Shown here in pieces: positions 26,950-36,113 of a DNA stretch of 64,000 bases. The translations under genes and the position numbers were made by a program. Source of the stretch: Anabaena lutea FACHB-196 (GTDB lineage: Bacteria > Cyanobacteriota > Cyanobacteriia > Cyanobacteriales > Nostocaceae); the NCBI RefSeq assembly GCF_014698305.1, contig NZ_JACJST010000014.1, positions 104,693 to 168,692 of the forward strand, written 5' to 3'. Every line of letters begins with the position of its first letter. Positions within the stretch are counted from its first letter, which is position 1. The notes beneath the pieces were generated by a model. The model was not told where the DNA came from. It worked only from the letters and a program-made list of their open reading frames with translations, and did no database searches.

Positions 26950-27886
26950 GTAATGCCTCCTGAGCTTTCTCTAAAATCTCCACCACAGCTACACCATTCC
27001 AGCCATCGGAACGAGGTGTTTCACGAGTCTGCAAACATTGCAGAAAATGTTGACACTCTATTTTCAAGGGTTCTGAAGCAGCTATGTTGACAACTGAACT
27101 GCCCTCGTCTCGATTATTTAGCTGCTCATCAACACCCTTGTCATACACTGTGACTTGTTGAGCTATTTCGTCATATACCAACATTTGCCGCTCAGTAATG
27201 ACTGTCGTACTACGTTGCAACAGAGGCCAATACCAGGAAGTGTGGAGGTGAGCAGTTTGACCACCCCGAAATCTGATGTCTGCATGGACATTATCCTCAA
27301 TTTCTGGCTGTAACATTGCTTGTCCATGAGCTTGTACTCGTTCCACTTGCGGATTGCCCAGCAAATCTAAGACTATGGAAACATCGTGGGGTGCAAATGA
27401 CCACCAGACATTTTCTTCTTGCCGCACTTTACCCAATTTGGTTCTTTGGGTAGCTACATGGAGTACCTTTCCGGCTTTACCACTGGCTAAATAGTCTCGC
27501 ATCCAAGTAATTGCAGGTTGATAAAGCAATAAATGCCCCACCATTAATATCTGGGAATGCTGATCGGCATATTCTGCAAGCTTTCGAGCTGCTTCTGTTT
27601 GCAGAGTCATGGGTTTTTCGATAAATACGTCTTTCCCTGCTTCCAAAGCCGCCATTGCATATTGATAATGGGTCGGAGCTGGAGTAGCAAAGACAATTGC
27701 GGGAATATCACTTGCCAATGCTTGCTGTAAATCTGCATAGCTAACAACATCAGGATATCTAGCTTGTGCTTTGCTTCTAAGTTCAGGGTTAATCTCTGCA
27801 ATTCCTGCTAAAGCTTCTAAGGCATAGAAGTTCTGAATCAGGTTCTGACCCCAATTGCCTGCACCAACTACAATAACTTGTTTCAC
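26942..27886 (-). CDS. Gfo/Idh/MocA dehydrogenase (WbpB/WlbA-like)
   Basis: About 314 residues with an N-terminal Rossmann motif (VIVVGAGNWGQNLIQNF), the family EKP motif (FIEKPMTLQTEAARKL) and a C-terminal domain with WWSFAPHDVSIVLDLLG carrying the catalytic His. WbpB/WlbA oxidises C3 of UDP-GlcNAcA. The start is read as GTG 27886, giving a 4-bp GTGA overlap with the upstream stop; a longer start at 27913 would overlap far into that gene. It is part of a tightly coupled set with the acetyltransferase downstream. Confidence 0.92.
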   Translation of the reverse strand: MKQVIVVGAGNWGQNLIQNFYALEALAGIAEINPELRSKAQARYPDVVSYADLQQALASDIPAIVFATPAPTHYQYAMAALEAGKDVFIEKPMTLQTEAARKLAEYADQHSQILMVGHLLLYQPAITWMRDYLASGKAGKVLHVATQRTKLGKVRQEENVWWSFAPHDVSIVLDLLGNPQVERVQAHGQAMLQPEIEDNVHADIRFRGGQTAHLHTSWYWPLLQRSTTVITERQMLVYDEIAQQVTVYDKGVDEQLNNRDEGSSVVNIAASEPLKIECQHFLQCLQTRETPRSDGWNGVAVVEILEKAQEALHD

Positions 27887-29208
27887 AATAGTGTCACCTT
27901 TTCTTGAGCGCAATCTAAATGTCGAGTCACTCCCCTTGTATCCAGGACAGTCTGAGCTTTTTGCACCAAGTGAATGTAATCAATTTGGCTATGGTCGGTG
28001 ATGATGATAACTAATTCAGGAATTGCTAGGGTATCCTCAGTTAATGGCACAGAGTAAAGTTTCTGACCATTTATTGTAATTTCCGGTACATAAGGATCGT
28101 GATAGCCAATATCCACCCCATCTTGTAATAATTTGTTGATGAGAGATATAGCTGGGGATTCTCGCCAGTCTCCTAAATCCTTCTTGTAAGCAACGCCAAT
28201 TACTAGTACCTTTGCTTTTGTTGGTGCTATACCCAAGCTATTCAAAATGCGCCAGGTTTTTTCCCGGACAAATTCCGGCATCCGGCGATTAATTTCTCCT
28301 GCTAAAGCAATAAAGTGGGTTTCAAAGTTAAATTCCTTGGCTTTCCATTCCAAATAATGTGGGTCTATGGGAATGCAATGTCCGCCCACACCTGGACCTG
28401 GGTAAAAAGGCATGATGCCAAAAGGTTTAGTATTAGCTGCGTCTAACACTTCCCAGACATTTAAACTCATGCGATCGCATAATAAGGTTAATTCATTCAC
28501 CAAAGCAATATTCACGGCTCTAAATGTATTTTCAAAAACCTTTACTAGTTCAGCGGCTTTGGCACTATTTACTGTGACAACTTTCTCTATCGTTTGCTCA
28601 TAAAATAACCTGGTAATAGCTAGAGAATTTGGGTCAGAAGCACCCACTATTTTATTAGTATTTTTAGTGGTATATCGCTGATTACCAGGGTCTACTCTTT
28701 CAGGAGAATGAGCTAGAAAAAAGTCTTCTCCTTGCTTTAAACCAGTTTGCTCTAATACTGGACGGATGACATCATCTGTAGTGCCGGGATAAGTCGTTGA
28801 TTCCAAGGTGATCAATTGCCCTTTTCTTAATCCTTTGGCAATTCCCTGAGTCACTATTTCTACATAACTTAAATCAGGAGTGAGATTTTTGCTTAATGGT
28901 GTCGGTACACAGATTACCAACACATCCATTTCTGATACTTGGTCAAAATTAGTAGTGGCTTGTAATTTGCCATCAGTTACTACTTTCTTGAGATCATCAT
29001 CATTAATATCAGGAATGTAATTATCAGCGCGATTGACTTTTTCTGCTCTGACAGGATTTTGTTCTATACCAATAACTTGAAATCCTACCTTGGCTTTTTC
29101 CACTGCAAAAGGTAAACCAACATAACCTAAGCCAATCACCCCGACAATGGCAGTACGGTTAATAATCTTTTCTTCAAGAGTAATTAAAGCTGTTGAAATA
29201 TTAGACAT
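27883..29208 (-). CDS. UDP-N-acetylglucosamine 6-dehydrogenase (WbpA-like)
   Basis: A 441-residue nucleotide-sugar dehydrogenase of the UDP-Glc/GlcNAc/ManNAc dehydrogenase family. The NAD motif GLGYVG lies at 26-31, and VPTPLSKNLTPDLSYV and ESTTYPGTTDDV follow. The catalytic Cys is in GPGVGGHCIPIDP (Cys278), with AYKKDLGDWRESPA near the C-terminal domain. Given the three following genes, the likely product is UDP-GlcNAcA, the first intermediate of the diacetamido-uronic acid pathway. It is located directly after the tyrosine autokinase. Confidence 0.92.
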   Translation of the reverse strand: MSNISTALITLEEKIINRTAIVGVIGLGYVGLPFAVEKAKVGFQVIGIEQNPVRAEKVNRADNYIPDINDDDLKKVVTDGKLQATTNFDQVSEMDVLVICVPTPLSKNLTPDLSYVEIVTQGIAKGLRKGQLITLESTTYPGTTDDVIRPVLEQTGLKQGEDFFLAHSPERVDPGNQRYTTKNTNKIVGASDPNSLAITRLFYEQTIEKVVTVNSAKAAELVKVFENTFRAVNIALVNELTLLCDRMSLNVWEVLDAANTKPFGIMPFYPGPGVGGHCIPIDPHYLEWKAKEFNFETHFIALAGEINRRMPEFVREKTWRILNSLGIAPTKAKVLVIGVAYKKDLGDWRESPAISLINKLLQDGVDIGYHDPYVPEITINGQKLYSVPLTEDTLAIPELVIIITDHSQIDYIHLVQKAQTVLDTRGVTRHLDCAQEKVTLL

Positions 29209-29335
29209 GATTAATCAATCAATAAACTTCATGACACCCGAATATTCGGCAACTTTTTCTCTGTTTTTTTATCGAAACAATCGGGTCTAAAACCGGACTT
29301 CGTCCAAAGTTTTTGGAGTTTGGCATAAATCCCCG

Positions 29336-31516
29336 TTACAAAAACGGCCTTCTGCCTCCTGCCTCCTGCCTTCTGCCTTCGTTAATACGTGATTTTTGAG
29401 AATATTGTTGATAAGAGTAGTAGCCATAGTCACTGTCACTCGCTACCCCATTCACCACCATTCCCAAAACTTGCTGCCCTGACTGCTCCACCAGAGACTT
29501 GGCTGCGATCGCTGTACGCGAATCAACCATTCCCGGACGTACAACTAGCAACATTCCATCCACCAATTTGCCGAGAATTTGTGTATCCGCATTTATCACT
29601 AGTGAGCCAGCATCAATAACAACAAAATCATATTCTTGAGCATATTCTTTAATTAACAAATCCATACCCTGAGAATCAATCAGTGCAACAGGATTAGGTG
29701 GAATGGTTCCTGATGTTAATACTTCCAACCCAACCATTACTTGTGCCGTTTTTGTCAATTCACCCTGACCTACCAACAGATTACTCAACCCCATGACATT
29801 AGGCAATTCCCAAATTTCATGTTGCCGAGGCCGACGCAGATCTGCATCCAGCAACAGCACTCGGTATCCCATCTGTGCTTTTGCTACTGCCAAGTTAGCA
29901 GCAACAAAAGACTTACCTTCCTTCGGGATGGAACTAGTCACTAAAATTACCCGTAATTCTTTGTCAGAGAAGGTGAAATTCAAGTTAGTCATCAGCATCT
30001 CAAAGGCAGCACTGGCCAACGAATAGGGATTGTCTCGGATAGGCAATTCTGATCCAATTCCTTCTTTGTGACTTAGGCTAGGAATACTCCCCAATAAGGG
30101 ATAACCCAACAACTGTTTAGCTTCTTCAACTGTCTTCAGTGATTTATCCATAGCTTCTAACAGTAGTGCTGTACCAATCCCCAATAGCACTCCTAAAAAT
30201 CCACCTAGAGCCAAGTTGAGGATAATCTTGGGAGAAATAGCTTTGTCAGCAATTAAAGCCTCTGAAACTATCCGCACATTCCCAACTTTTTGCTTCTCTG
30301 CCACCTCCATTTCTTGTAATTGCTTGAATACTTGTTGATAAGTCGTTTGTGCTACTTGCAAGCGTCGCTCTAGCGCTCGCTGTTGTTGTTCCAGTTGGGG
30401 TAACATTCTTAATCGTGTTTGGCTGGTCAAGAATGCATTTTGTAAGACTCTGATTTTGTTTCCTAATGCCAACTTATCTACCTGCGATTGCACCAATTCG
30501 GCTGTCAGTGTTTGCTTCAATTGTCCAATCTGCAAATTTTTTTCTGGTATAGATTCTTGACTATATACAATGTCTCCTACTCGCTTTTCTAGTTGCTGTT
30601 TCAAGGCTTGTTCTTTTCTCATCAAATTCTTGACTGTTGGATGTTCATCTGTCAAGCGAGTTTGTGTTACGGCCAAATCATCTTGAACTTTTTGATATTC
30701 TGTTAGCACCTGTTGCACACCAGGAGACTGACTTATAATAGAAAGATTGAAGGCTTGTTGAGTACTCAAGCTCAACTGATTTTGCAAACCCATAGAACGA
30801 CTTTTAGCTGCCTCCAGTTGTGCCTGTTCTTTGGTAATCTCACTTAATAGATTTTTGATTTCTTGCACACCTAAATTTGCTTCGGCTTCTAAGGAAACAA
30901 CTTGATTGTTATCTTTAAAATGACGTAAAGCTGCTTCTGCTTGTGCCACTCTGTTTTCAATTTGAGGCAATTGCTTACTTAAGAATTCCTTCGCAGATGT
31001 CGTCTCTGTTCGGTTAATCAGAATATTATCTTCCCAATAAGTTTTCATGAGGGTATTAACAACTGCCGCAGCTTCTGTTGCATTATTACTTTGGTAAGTT
31101 AACTCCATCACATCTGTACCACGAATCCCGGTGACTTTTAGTTTTTTGATAAATTCCTCAATTGTGAGAGGTTTACCCTGTTTATTTTTTAATTTAAGTC
31201 TGTCAATAGTTTTCTGAACAATGGAATTAGAACGAATTATTTGTACTTCTGTATCCACTGGATTGCTTGTGTTACTCAGACCTGTCAATCCTCCCAATTT
31301 TTGATTCAAACCCGTCAAAGAAGAAGCGTCACTTTGCTTTAAAAGTAGTTTACCTTTAGCTTCGTAAATAGGTTTTTGTATGAAAGTGAATAACCCGGTC
31401 AATCCCAAGACACAGGCAATCACTGTTACTATCACTAACCAATGCTTTTTGAAAACCAGTGAGTAATTTTGAAATTCCAATAAATTTTGGTCTTCTTGTT
31501 TAGATTCCATATTCAA
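29336..31516 (-). CDS. polysaccharide co-polymerase / BY-type tyrosine autokinase (Wzc-like)
   Basis: A 726-residue protein with a Wzz domain between two membrane spans (about 27-47 and 435-460), a long periplasmic coiled-coil, and a cytoplasmic BY-kinase. The kinase has Walker A SSIPKEGKSFVAANLAVA (about 530), Walker A' LLLDADLRRP and Walker B FVVIDAGS. A Tyr cluster (YGYYSYQQYSQ) near the C-terminus is the expected autophosphorylation site. The final 14 residues (EGRRQEAGGRRPFL) come from a GAAGGCAGAAGGCAGGAGGC-type tandem repeat and are probably accidental. It would control chain length and export. First gene of the minus-strand locus. Confidence 0.93.
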   Translation of the reverse strand: MNMESKQEDQNLLEFQNYSLVFKKHWLVIVTVIACVLGLTGLFTFIQKPIYEAKGKLLLKQSDASSLTGLNQKLGGLTGLSNTSNPVDTEVQIIRSNSIVQKTIDRLKLKNKQGKPLTIEEFIKKLKVTGIRGTDVMELTYQSNNATEAAAVVNTLMKTYWEDNILINRTETTSAKEFLSKQLPQIENRVAQAEAALRHFKDNNQVVSLEAEANLGVQEIKNLLSEITKEQAQLEAAKSRSMGLQNQLSLSTQQAFNLSIISQSPGVQQVLTEYQKVQDDLAVTQTRLTDEHPTVKNLMRKEQALKQQLEKRVGDIVYSQESIPEKNLQIGQLKQTLTAELVQSQVDKLALGNKIRVLQNAFLTSQTRLRMLPQLEQQQRALERRLQVAQTTYQQVFKQLQEMEVAEKQKVGNVRIVSEALIADKAISPKIILNLALGGFLGVLLGIGTALLLEAMDKSLKTVEEAKQLLGYPLLGSIPSLSHKEGIGSELPIRDNPYSLASAAFEMLMTNLNFTFSDKELRVILVTSSIPKEGKSFVAANLAVAKAQMGYRVLLLDADLRRPRQHEIWELPNVMGLSNLLVGQGELTKTAQVMVGLEVLTSGTIPPNPVALIDSQGMDLLIKEYAQEYDFVVIDAGSLVINADTQILGKLVDGMLLVVRPGMVDSRTAIAAKSLVEQSGQQVLGMVVNGVASDSDYGYYSYQQYSQKSRINEGRRQEAGGRRPFL
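29342..29381. repeat. short tandem repeat forming the 3' end of the kinase gene
   Basis: Repeated CTTCTGCCTCCTGCCTCCTG units (7 bp period) encode the last residues of the Wzc-like protein before its TAA at 29336. The block belongs to the dispersed heptameric repeats of filamentous cyanobacteria. Confidence 0.75.
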
Positions 31517-31788
31517 ACTTTGTCGCTGCCATATATTTAATTTTAATTGCTAAAAATAAAGGATTTGTTTTACTTGCCATACCAAAGGGCATATTTTTTG
31601 GCAAAAAAATACCTTATTTTTAACTGTATTGAACTAGAAGAAATTTTACTCGACTATCCCTATCCTAACTGTAGCCTTTGAGCCTTAAATTTACTGCAAA
31701 TAACTTCGTTTACAGGTTTAAATAGGGAAGACTATTCCTGACTGATACGTATCTTTAATTGATTTGTAGCATCTATGGGCTTAGAGGA

Positions 31789-31803
31789 TGTACTTAAAAT
31801 ACA
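31789..31803. promoter_or_regulatory. palindromic operator-like site 1
   Basis: TGTACTTAAAATACA is a near-palindrome and matches the site at 32055 in 13 of 15 positions. It lies about 270 bp upstream of the Wzc-like gene start. The binding protein is unknown. The spacing of GTA and TAC does not fit the NtcA consensus. Confidence 0.35.
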
Positions 31804-32054
31804 CATACCATAATTCATTTGTCTAGTCCTTATGCAACATGAACTTAAATTTCACAATTACTTGATGCTAATCTTGCTAAAAACTTTGTGCAGTCTAATG
31901 ATTGGCTTTGTCCAGTAAATTAATAGGAGCATTATGAACTAAAAATTTATTTTTCTTCTTGAGATATCTAATGGCGCAATTTGGCGTAAGTTCTACAACG
32001 CCAATTTTTCTAAAATATCGTTGCATAAAGCTAGACACAAAAGCTGTGATGTGT

Positions 32055-32069
32055 GTACTTTAAGTACAT
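32055..32069. promoter_or_regulatory. palindromic operator-like site 2
   Basis: TGTACTTTAAGTACA has perfect 7-bp arms around a central T. It pairs with the similar site at 31789 in the same spacer, between divergent exopolysaccharide operons. GTA-N7-TAC is one base short of an NtcA site. Confidence 0.4.
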
Positions 32070-32934
32070 TCTCAAGAAAAACTCAATGGATTATGGGTGT
32101 AAGCTTTACCAGATTTGTAGGACGAACCAAACGACCTAAACTTGCAGTAGTTTGTCTTGACGAGATCTGATATCAACTGTTGGAAGAATTTAGCTATACC
32201 TTGAAACGTTCTGGTTTAAAGAGTACCTGAGATTTCTGTCCAATCAGGGAAATATATCAAAAGGTATAATCCTAATTCTCGTAATGTGCTGTACACATAA
32301 TTTATATTAATCTGGATCTTTCACCTCTTTTATGGTGATTGAGGATTGATTATAACAAAACCTTTACTGGGCAAGAGTTATAAAGGATTATGCTCTTGTT
32401 CTCAATGAAATGCCTGTGGAATAAGGCTTTCAATGATGTTGAACCCGTAATCCTTACTGGCTAATACGACTTTTCTTCAATCTGTATTTAGAGTTTTGGG
32501 AATGGTATAGCAATCCTGAACGGTTCAGTTAAGAAAAATTCTAGCTTGCTTCCGCGTAGTGGGAAAACAGAAATACTCAAATAAGTCTTGGGTAATATTG
32601 AGTTTTCTTTCAATTAATTTTGAACTTTAACTGAAGGGTATTGATAATCCTCATTTCTGTCCGTTCGCTACATACAAATCTGAGATTAAAAAAATCCCAG
32701 CTTATTATTTACCAATGTTTGAGCATATTCACCAATATGTTGTTTTTTTGTGGAACTTAAATCTTGGCAACATTGTGTGAATCTGGATTTCAAAATTAGA
32801 AAATTGATCATTTTTTTGGGGTAATAACAGCAGGATAAAAGGTTTTAACCTCAGTTATATCCAAATCAATGTGTAAGTTCGTATGAAATTTAAAACCTGT
32901 ACAAAAATGAGCAAAACACAAGCTAATAAAATAT

Positions 32935-34338
32935 ATGAATCTTACCAGTTACATTAGTTCTCCAAATAATACTAAGCTGCCAAACATACCACGTACTCTG
33001 CCTATAATGCTTTTTTTAGGTGATATTTTTGGCTTGTATGTTTGTTTATTATTTGCTTTTTGGTTACGGTTAGGCCAACCAATTAACGGATTTGACCCAT
33101 TTCTTTACTGTTTTGTCTTATTAATGCTAGTGGGACTTTATTTGGCTGATACTTACCATCCAGAGAGACAGATTGCGGGATTAAGGACACCCGCTCGCAC
33201 CCTAATCGGCATTTTAGCAAGTGGTTTTTTTATTTTTGCGCTAATGGCTTGGGTGGATCACACATTGGTTAAACGGGGCGTTTTGCTATCAAGCTTGGGA
33301 ATTTTTAGCATCTGGGCAGTGATGTTAAGATTATTGGCAGCGAGATGGGTGCGATCGCGTACTGAGCAAAGTCGTTGGTTGATGCTGGGTGCAGGTGACA
33401 GCGCCATCAAATTTACACAAAATCTATTACAGCTAAATCTATTGGGAAAGTTAGTTGTGCTAACTCCTGAAGCTGATCAAAAACCTACTCGTTCAGAACT
33501 GGATAATCTGAATTATGTAGGAAACTTCAATGACTTATCCAAATGGATTCAAGAATCTTGGTCTGCCGTAATCATAGCCACTAATATTCAGTTTTCTGAT
33601 ACACAGGTACAACAATTGATGCAAATCCGGTTGCGGGGTATTCCCATTTACAGGCTTCCAGATTTTTATGAAACCTTATGGTATAAACTCCCTTCGTACC
33701 TACTACAGGATAAGTGGTTCGCTTTTAGCCCTGGGTTTCACCTGATGCCTGGTTACTTCACTATGAAGCTTAAGCGGTTTGTAGATTTGATTCTTGTAAT
33801 CATTTTACTAGTAATTTTATCACCACTAATGTTGCTCGTGATACTGGCAATTAAATTAGATAGTCCAGGCCCAGTATTCTACAGCCAGTTACGAACAGGT
33901 TTGTATGGCAAGCCTTTTAGAGTTTATAAATTCCGCTCCATGCATCAAGATGCTGAAAAACGCGGGGTACAGTGGGCAGATAAACATGACCCTCGTGTAA
34001 CTAGAGTAGGACGTTGGCTACGCCTGTTGCGAATCGACGAACTACCGCAGATTTGGAATGTGCTGAGGGGAGAAATGAGCTTGATTGGCCCACGTCCAGA
34101 ACGTCCAGAGTTTGATGCCAAGCTGAAAGATGCGATTCCTTACTATGAACTGCGTTATTTGGTCAAACCAGGAATAACAGGTTGGGCCCAGGTACTCTAT
34201 CCCTACGGTGCATCAATTGAAGATGCCTATGAAAAGCTCGCTTACGACCTCTATTACATCAAGAACTATTCCATTTGGTTAGATTTAGCGATCGCCTTCA
34301 AAACCATACGAGTCGTTTTTTTAGGTAAAGGTAGATGA
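32935..34338 (+). CDS. initiating polyprenyl-phosphate sugar-1-phosphate transferase (WbaP/WcaJ-like)
   Basis: A 467-residue exopolysaccharide initiating enzyme. Four or five N-terminal membrane spans are followed by a Rossmann-like middle domain (LMLGAGDSAIKFTQNLLQ). The C-terminal bacterial sugar transferase domain shows KRFVDLILVIILL, KLDSPGPVFYSQLRTG, VYKFRSMHQDAEK, RIDELPQIWNVLRGEMSLIG, PRPERPEF and PGITGWAQV. It transfers a hexose-1-phosphate to undecaprenyl phosphate, the first step of Wzx/Wzy-type assembly. The next gene is galE (4-bp overlap), which hints at galactose or an epimer as first sugar. Confidence 0.94.
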   Translation: MNLTSYISSPNNTKLPNIPRTLPIMLFLGDIFGLYVCLLFAFWLRLGQPINGFDPFLYCFVLLMLVGLYLADTYHPERQIAGLRTPARTLIGILASGFFIFALMAWVDHTLVKRGVLLSSLGIFSIWAVMLRLLAARWVRSRTEQSRWLMLGAGDSAIKFTQNLLQLNLLGKLVVLTPEADQKPTRSELDNLNYVGNFNDLSKWIQESWSAVIIATNIQFSDTQVQQLMQIRLRGIPIYRLPDFYETLWYKLPSYLLQDKWFAFSPGFHLMPGYFTMKLKRFVDLILVIILLVILSPLMLLVILAIKLDSPGPVFYSQLRTGLYGKPFRVYKFRSMHQDAEKRGVQWADKHDPRVTRVGRWLRLLRIDELPQIWNVLRGEMSLIGPRPERPEFDAKLKDAIPYYELRYLVKPGITGWAQVLYPYGASIEDAYEKLAYDLYYIKNYSIWLDLAIAFKTIRVVFLGKGR

Positions 34339-35330
34339 GAAAAAAAGTTCTAGTCACTGGTGGAGCAGGCTATATAGGCTCCCACGTTGTCCGCCAACTT
34401 GGTACCGCAGGTTACGACATTATAGTCTATGACAATTGCTCTACAGGTTCACCAAAATCAGTGCTTTACGGCGATTTGATTATTGGCGATTTAGCAGACT
34501 TAGACCATCTTTATCTAGTTTTTGCCAAGCATGAATTTAGTGCCGTGTTGCACTTTGCCGCCAGTCTGATTGTACCAGAATCAATCATCCATCCCCTTGA
34601 CTACTACGCTAACAACACACGCAATACTTTGAATTTACTCCGCTGTTGTCATGTGATGGGTGTTAATCAAATCATCTTTTCCAGTACAGCAGCAGTTTAT
34701 GGAGAGGTAGGGGAAAATCCAGTTAGTGAGTTTACCCCTACCATGCCTATTAACCCCTATGGGCGCTCAAAGCTGATGAGCGAATGGTTGATTAAGGACT
34801 ATGCAATTACTTCTTCTCTGCGTTACGTAATTCTACGTTATTTTAATGTAGCAGGAGCCGATTCTAGTGGAAAGCTGGGGCAGATATCACCTAAGACAAA
34901 TCATTTGATTAGATCTGCCTGTGATGCAGCACTTAAACGTAAGCCACAAATGCAAATTTTTGGTACTGATTTTCCCACACCAGATGGCACCGGAATTCGA
35001 GACTATATCCATGTGGAAGACTTGGCTACAGCGCACTTGGAGGCTTTACTCTATCTGGAAATGGGTGGAGAAAGCCAAATTCTGAATTGCGGTTATGGGC
35101 AAGGCTACAGTGTGCGTCAAGTCATTGAACGAGTTAAGGCAATTTCTGAAGTAGATTTCCCCGTTATTGAAACTGACCGTCGTGATGGTGATCCAGCTTG
35201 TGTTACAGCTTGTGCCGATAAAATTCACAAGGTGCTGGGCTGGCAACCCAAATATAATGATTTGGATCTCATCGTGTCTACCACTTTGGCTTGGGAAAGA
35301 CAGCGAGAAATGGTGTCTGGGACAAAATGA
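34335..35330 (+). CDS. galE: UDP-glucose 4-epimerase
   Basis: A 331-residue extended SDR with TGGAGYIG at residues 8-15, SSTAAVYGE carrying the catalytic Ser, and NPYGRSKLMSE with Yx3K. GTGIRDYIHVEDLATAHL and NCGYGQGYSVRQVI are typical of GalE. It interconverts UDP-Glc and UDP-Gal (or the GlcNAc forms). The ATGA overlap with the preceding sugar transferase shows translational coupling, so it probably supplies the donor for that enzyme. Confidence 0.93.
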   Translation: MRKKVLVTGGAGYIGSHVVRQLGTAGYDIIVYDNCSTGSPKSVLYGDLIIGDLADLDHLYLVFAKHEFSAVLHFAASLIVPESIIHPLDYYANNTRNTLNLLRCCHVMGVNQIIFSSTAAVYGEVGENPVSEFTPTMPINPYGRSKLMSEWLIKDYAITSSLRYVILRYFNVAGADSSGKLGQISPKTNHLIRSACDAALKRKPQMQIFGTDFPTPDGTGIRDYIHVEDLATAHLEALLYLEMGGESQILNCGYGQGYSVRQVIERVKAISEVDFPVIETDRRDGDPACVTACADKIHKVLGWQPKYNDLDLIVSTTLAWERQREMVSGTK

Positions 35331-35513
35331 GCTTTTTGATATGTCGGAAGTTGAGAAGTGCTGAATTTTATTGATTTTTGGATCGGACTATTATGTTCCT
35401 GGACGAGAGCGAATATGATCGGGTATATGATGGCAGTTCGCCTATAACCAAACAGTATTGTCCCGTAAGGGATACATTTAATCGGTATTCTTCTGGTGGG
35501 AAAGGAGTAAGCA

Positions 35514-36113
35514 TTATCGAATAAATTTATTTAGCGCCTCAACTAACAAATGCACTGTAGTTGAAGGATTATCACTTTCTGGATTAGAAGGGTTATATTG
35601 CTTGAGAAGAGTTTTAGCGTTTCTGATAGCTGTAGGTTGTAGATTTTCTATCTCCTCATAAATTGTATTACTATTTTTCTCGTATTTCTTTTTCAGGAAT
35701 ATGTCTAATTTAGAGATGTAATCTTTACGAGGAATTCCAGTATTGAGAAATTCAAAATGCAATACATACCATAATTCAAAAGCTTCATTAGAATAGGCAA
35801 CTTTAAATCCTGCGCTTTCAGCACTTGCAATAGCATTGTTAAAATCTTGCTTAGGAAAATCGTCCCTATCAAATACACACCAAACCTGATCATAATCTCC
35901 TTGAGCTTTTAATCCTTTTGCTTCTTGCACTAATTTACTTGGATTATAACCAAATCCTTTAACCGTTGTGGGAACACGAAAACTTTCAAAGTAATTTACT
36001 TCTGTTTCTATACCTCCACAAATAATTAGGAATGTGTCTCTTGTATCTGTAGTGTCAACTTTTCTATCAGAATAACCACGAGATGATGATGCACTCGAAC
36101 TTCTTCTAGGCAT
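35514..36113 (-). CDS. RloB-like TOPRIM-type protein
   Basis: About 199 residues, RloB family. After a Ser/Arg-rich N-terminus come FLIICGGIETEVNYFESF, containing a conserved Glu, and WCVFDRDDF, an acidic D-x-D-D cluster. Together they fit a TOPRIM-like metal site. FELWYVLHFEF and a helical C-terminus follow. RloB partners with the ATPase RloA. The related two-protein PARIS system (AriA ATPase, AriB TOPRIM nuclease) gives anti-phage abortive immunity. ATG 36113 is preferred over GTG 36122. The gene overlaps the upstream ATPase gene by 8 bp, so the two are coupled. Confidence 0.8.
   Translation of the reverse strand: MPRRSSSASSSRGYSDRKVDTTDTRDTFLIICGGIETEVNYFESFRVPTTVKGFGYNPSKLVQEAKGLKAQGDYDQVWCVFDRDDFPKQDFNNAIASAESAGFKVAYSNEAFELWYVLHFEFLNTGIPRKDYISKLDIFLKKKYEKNSNTIYEEIENLQPTAIRNAKTLLKQYNPSNPESDNPSTTVHLLVEALNKFIR

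Larger units (their letters stand above)
31517..32934. other. 1.4-kb gene-free region between divergent exopolysaccharide operons
   Basis: No coding frame with family resemblance is visible. The region must contain promoters for the long minus-strand operon and the plus-strand sugar transferase/galE pair. Two related 15-bp palindromic sites stand out, TGTACTTAAAATACA (31789-31803) and TGTACTTTAAGTACA (32055-32069). An inverted pair CAAGAG/CTCTTG lies near 32375-32401. Long untranslated leaders or a regulatory RNA would fit the unusual length, but nothing known is recognised. Confidence 0.5.

Noticed and set aside
32056..32068. Possible NtcA site in the exopolysaccharide spacer
   Set aside because: GTA and TAC are separated by seven, not eight, bases.
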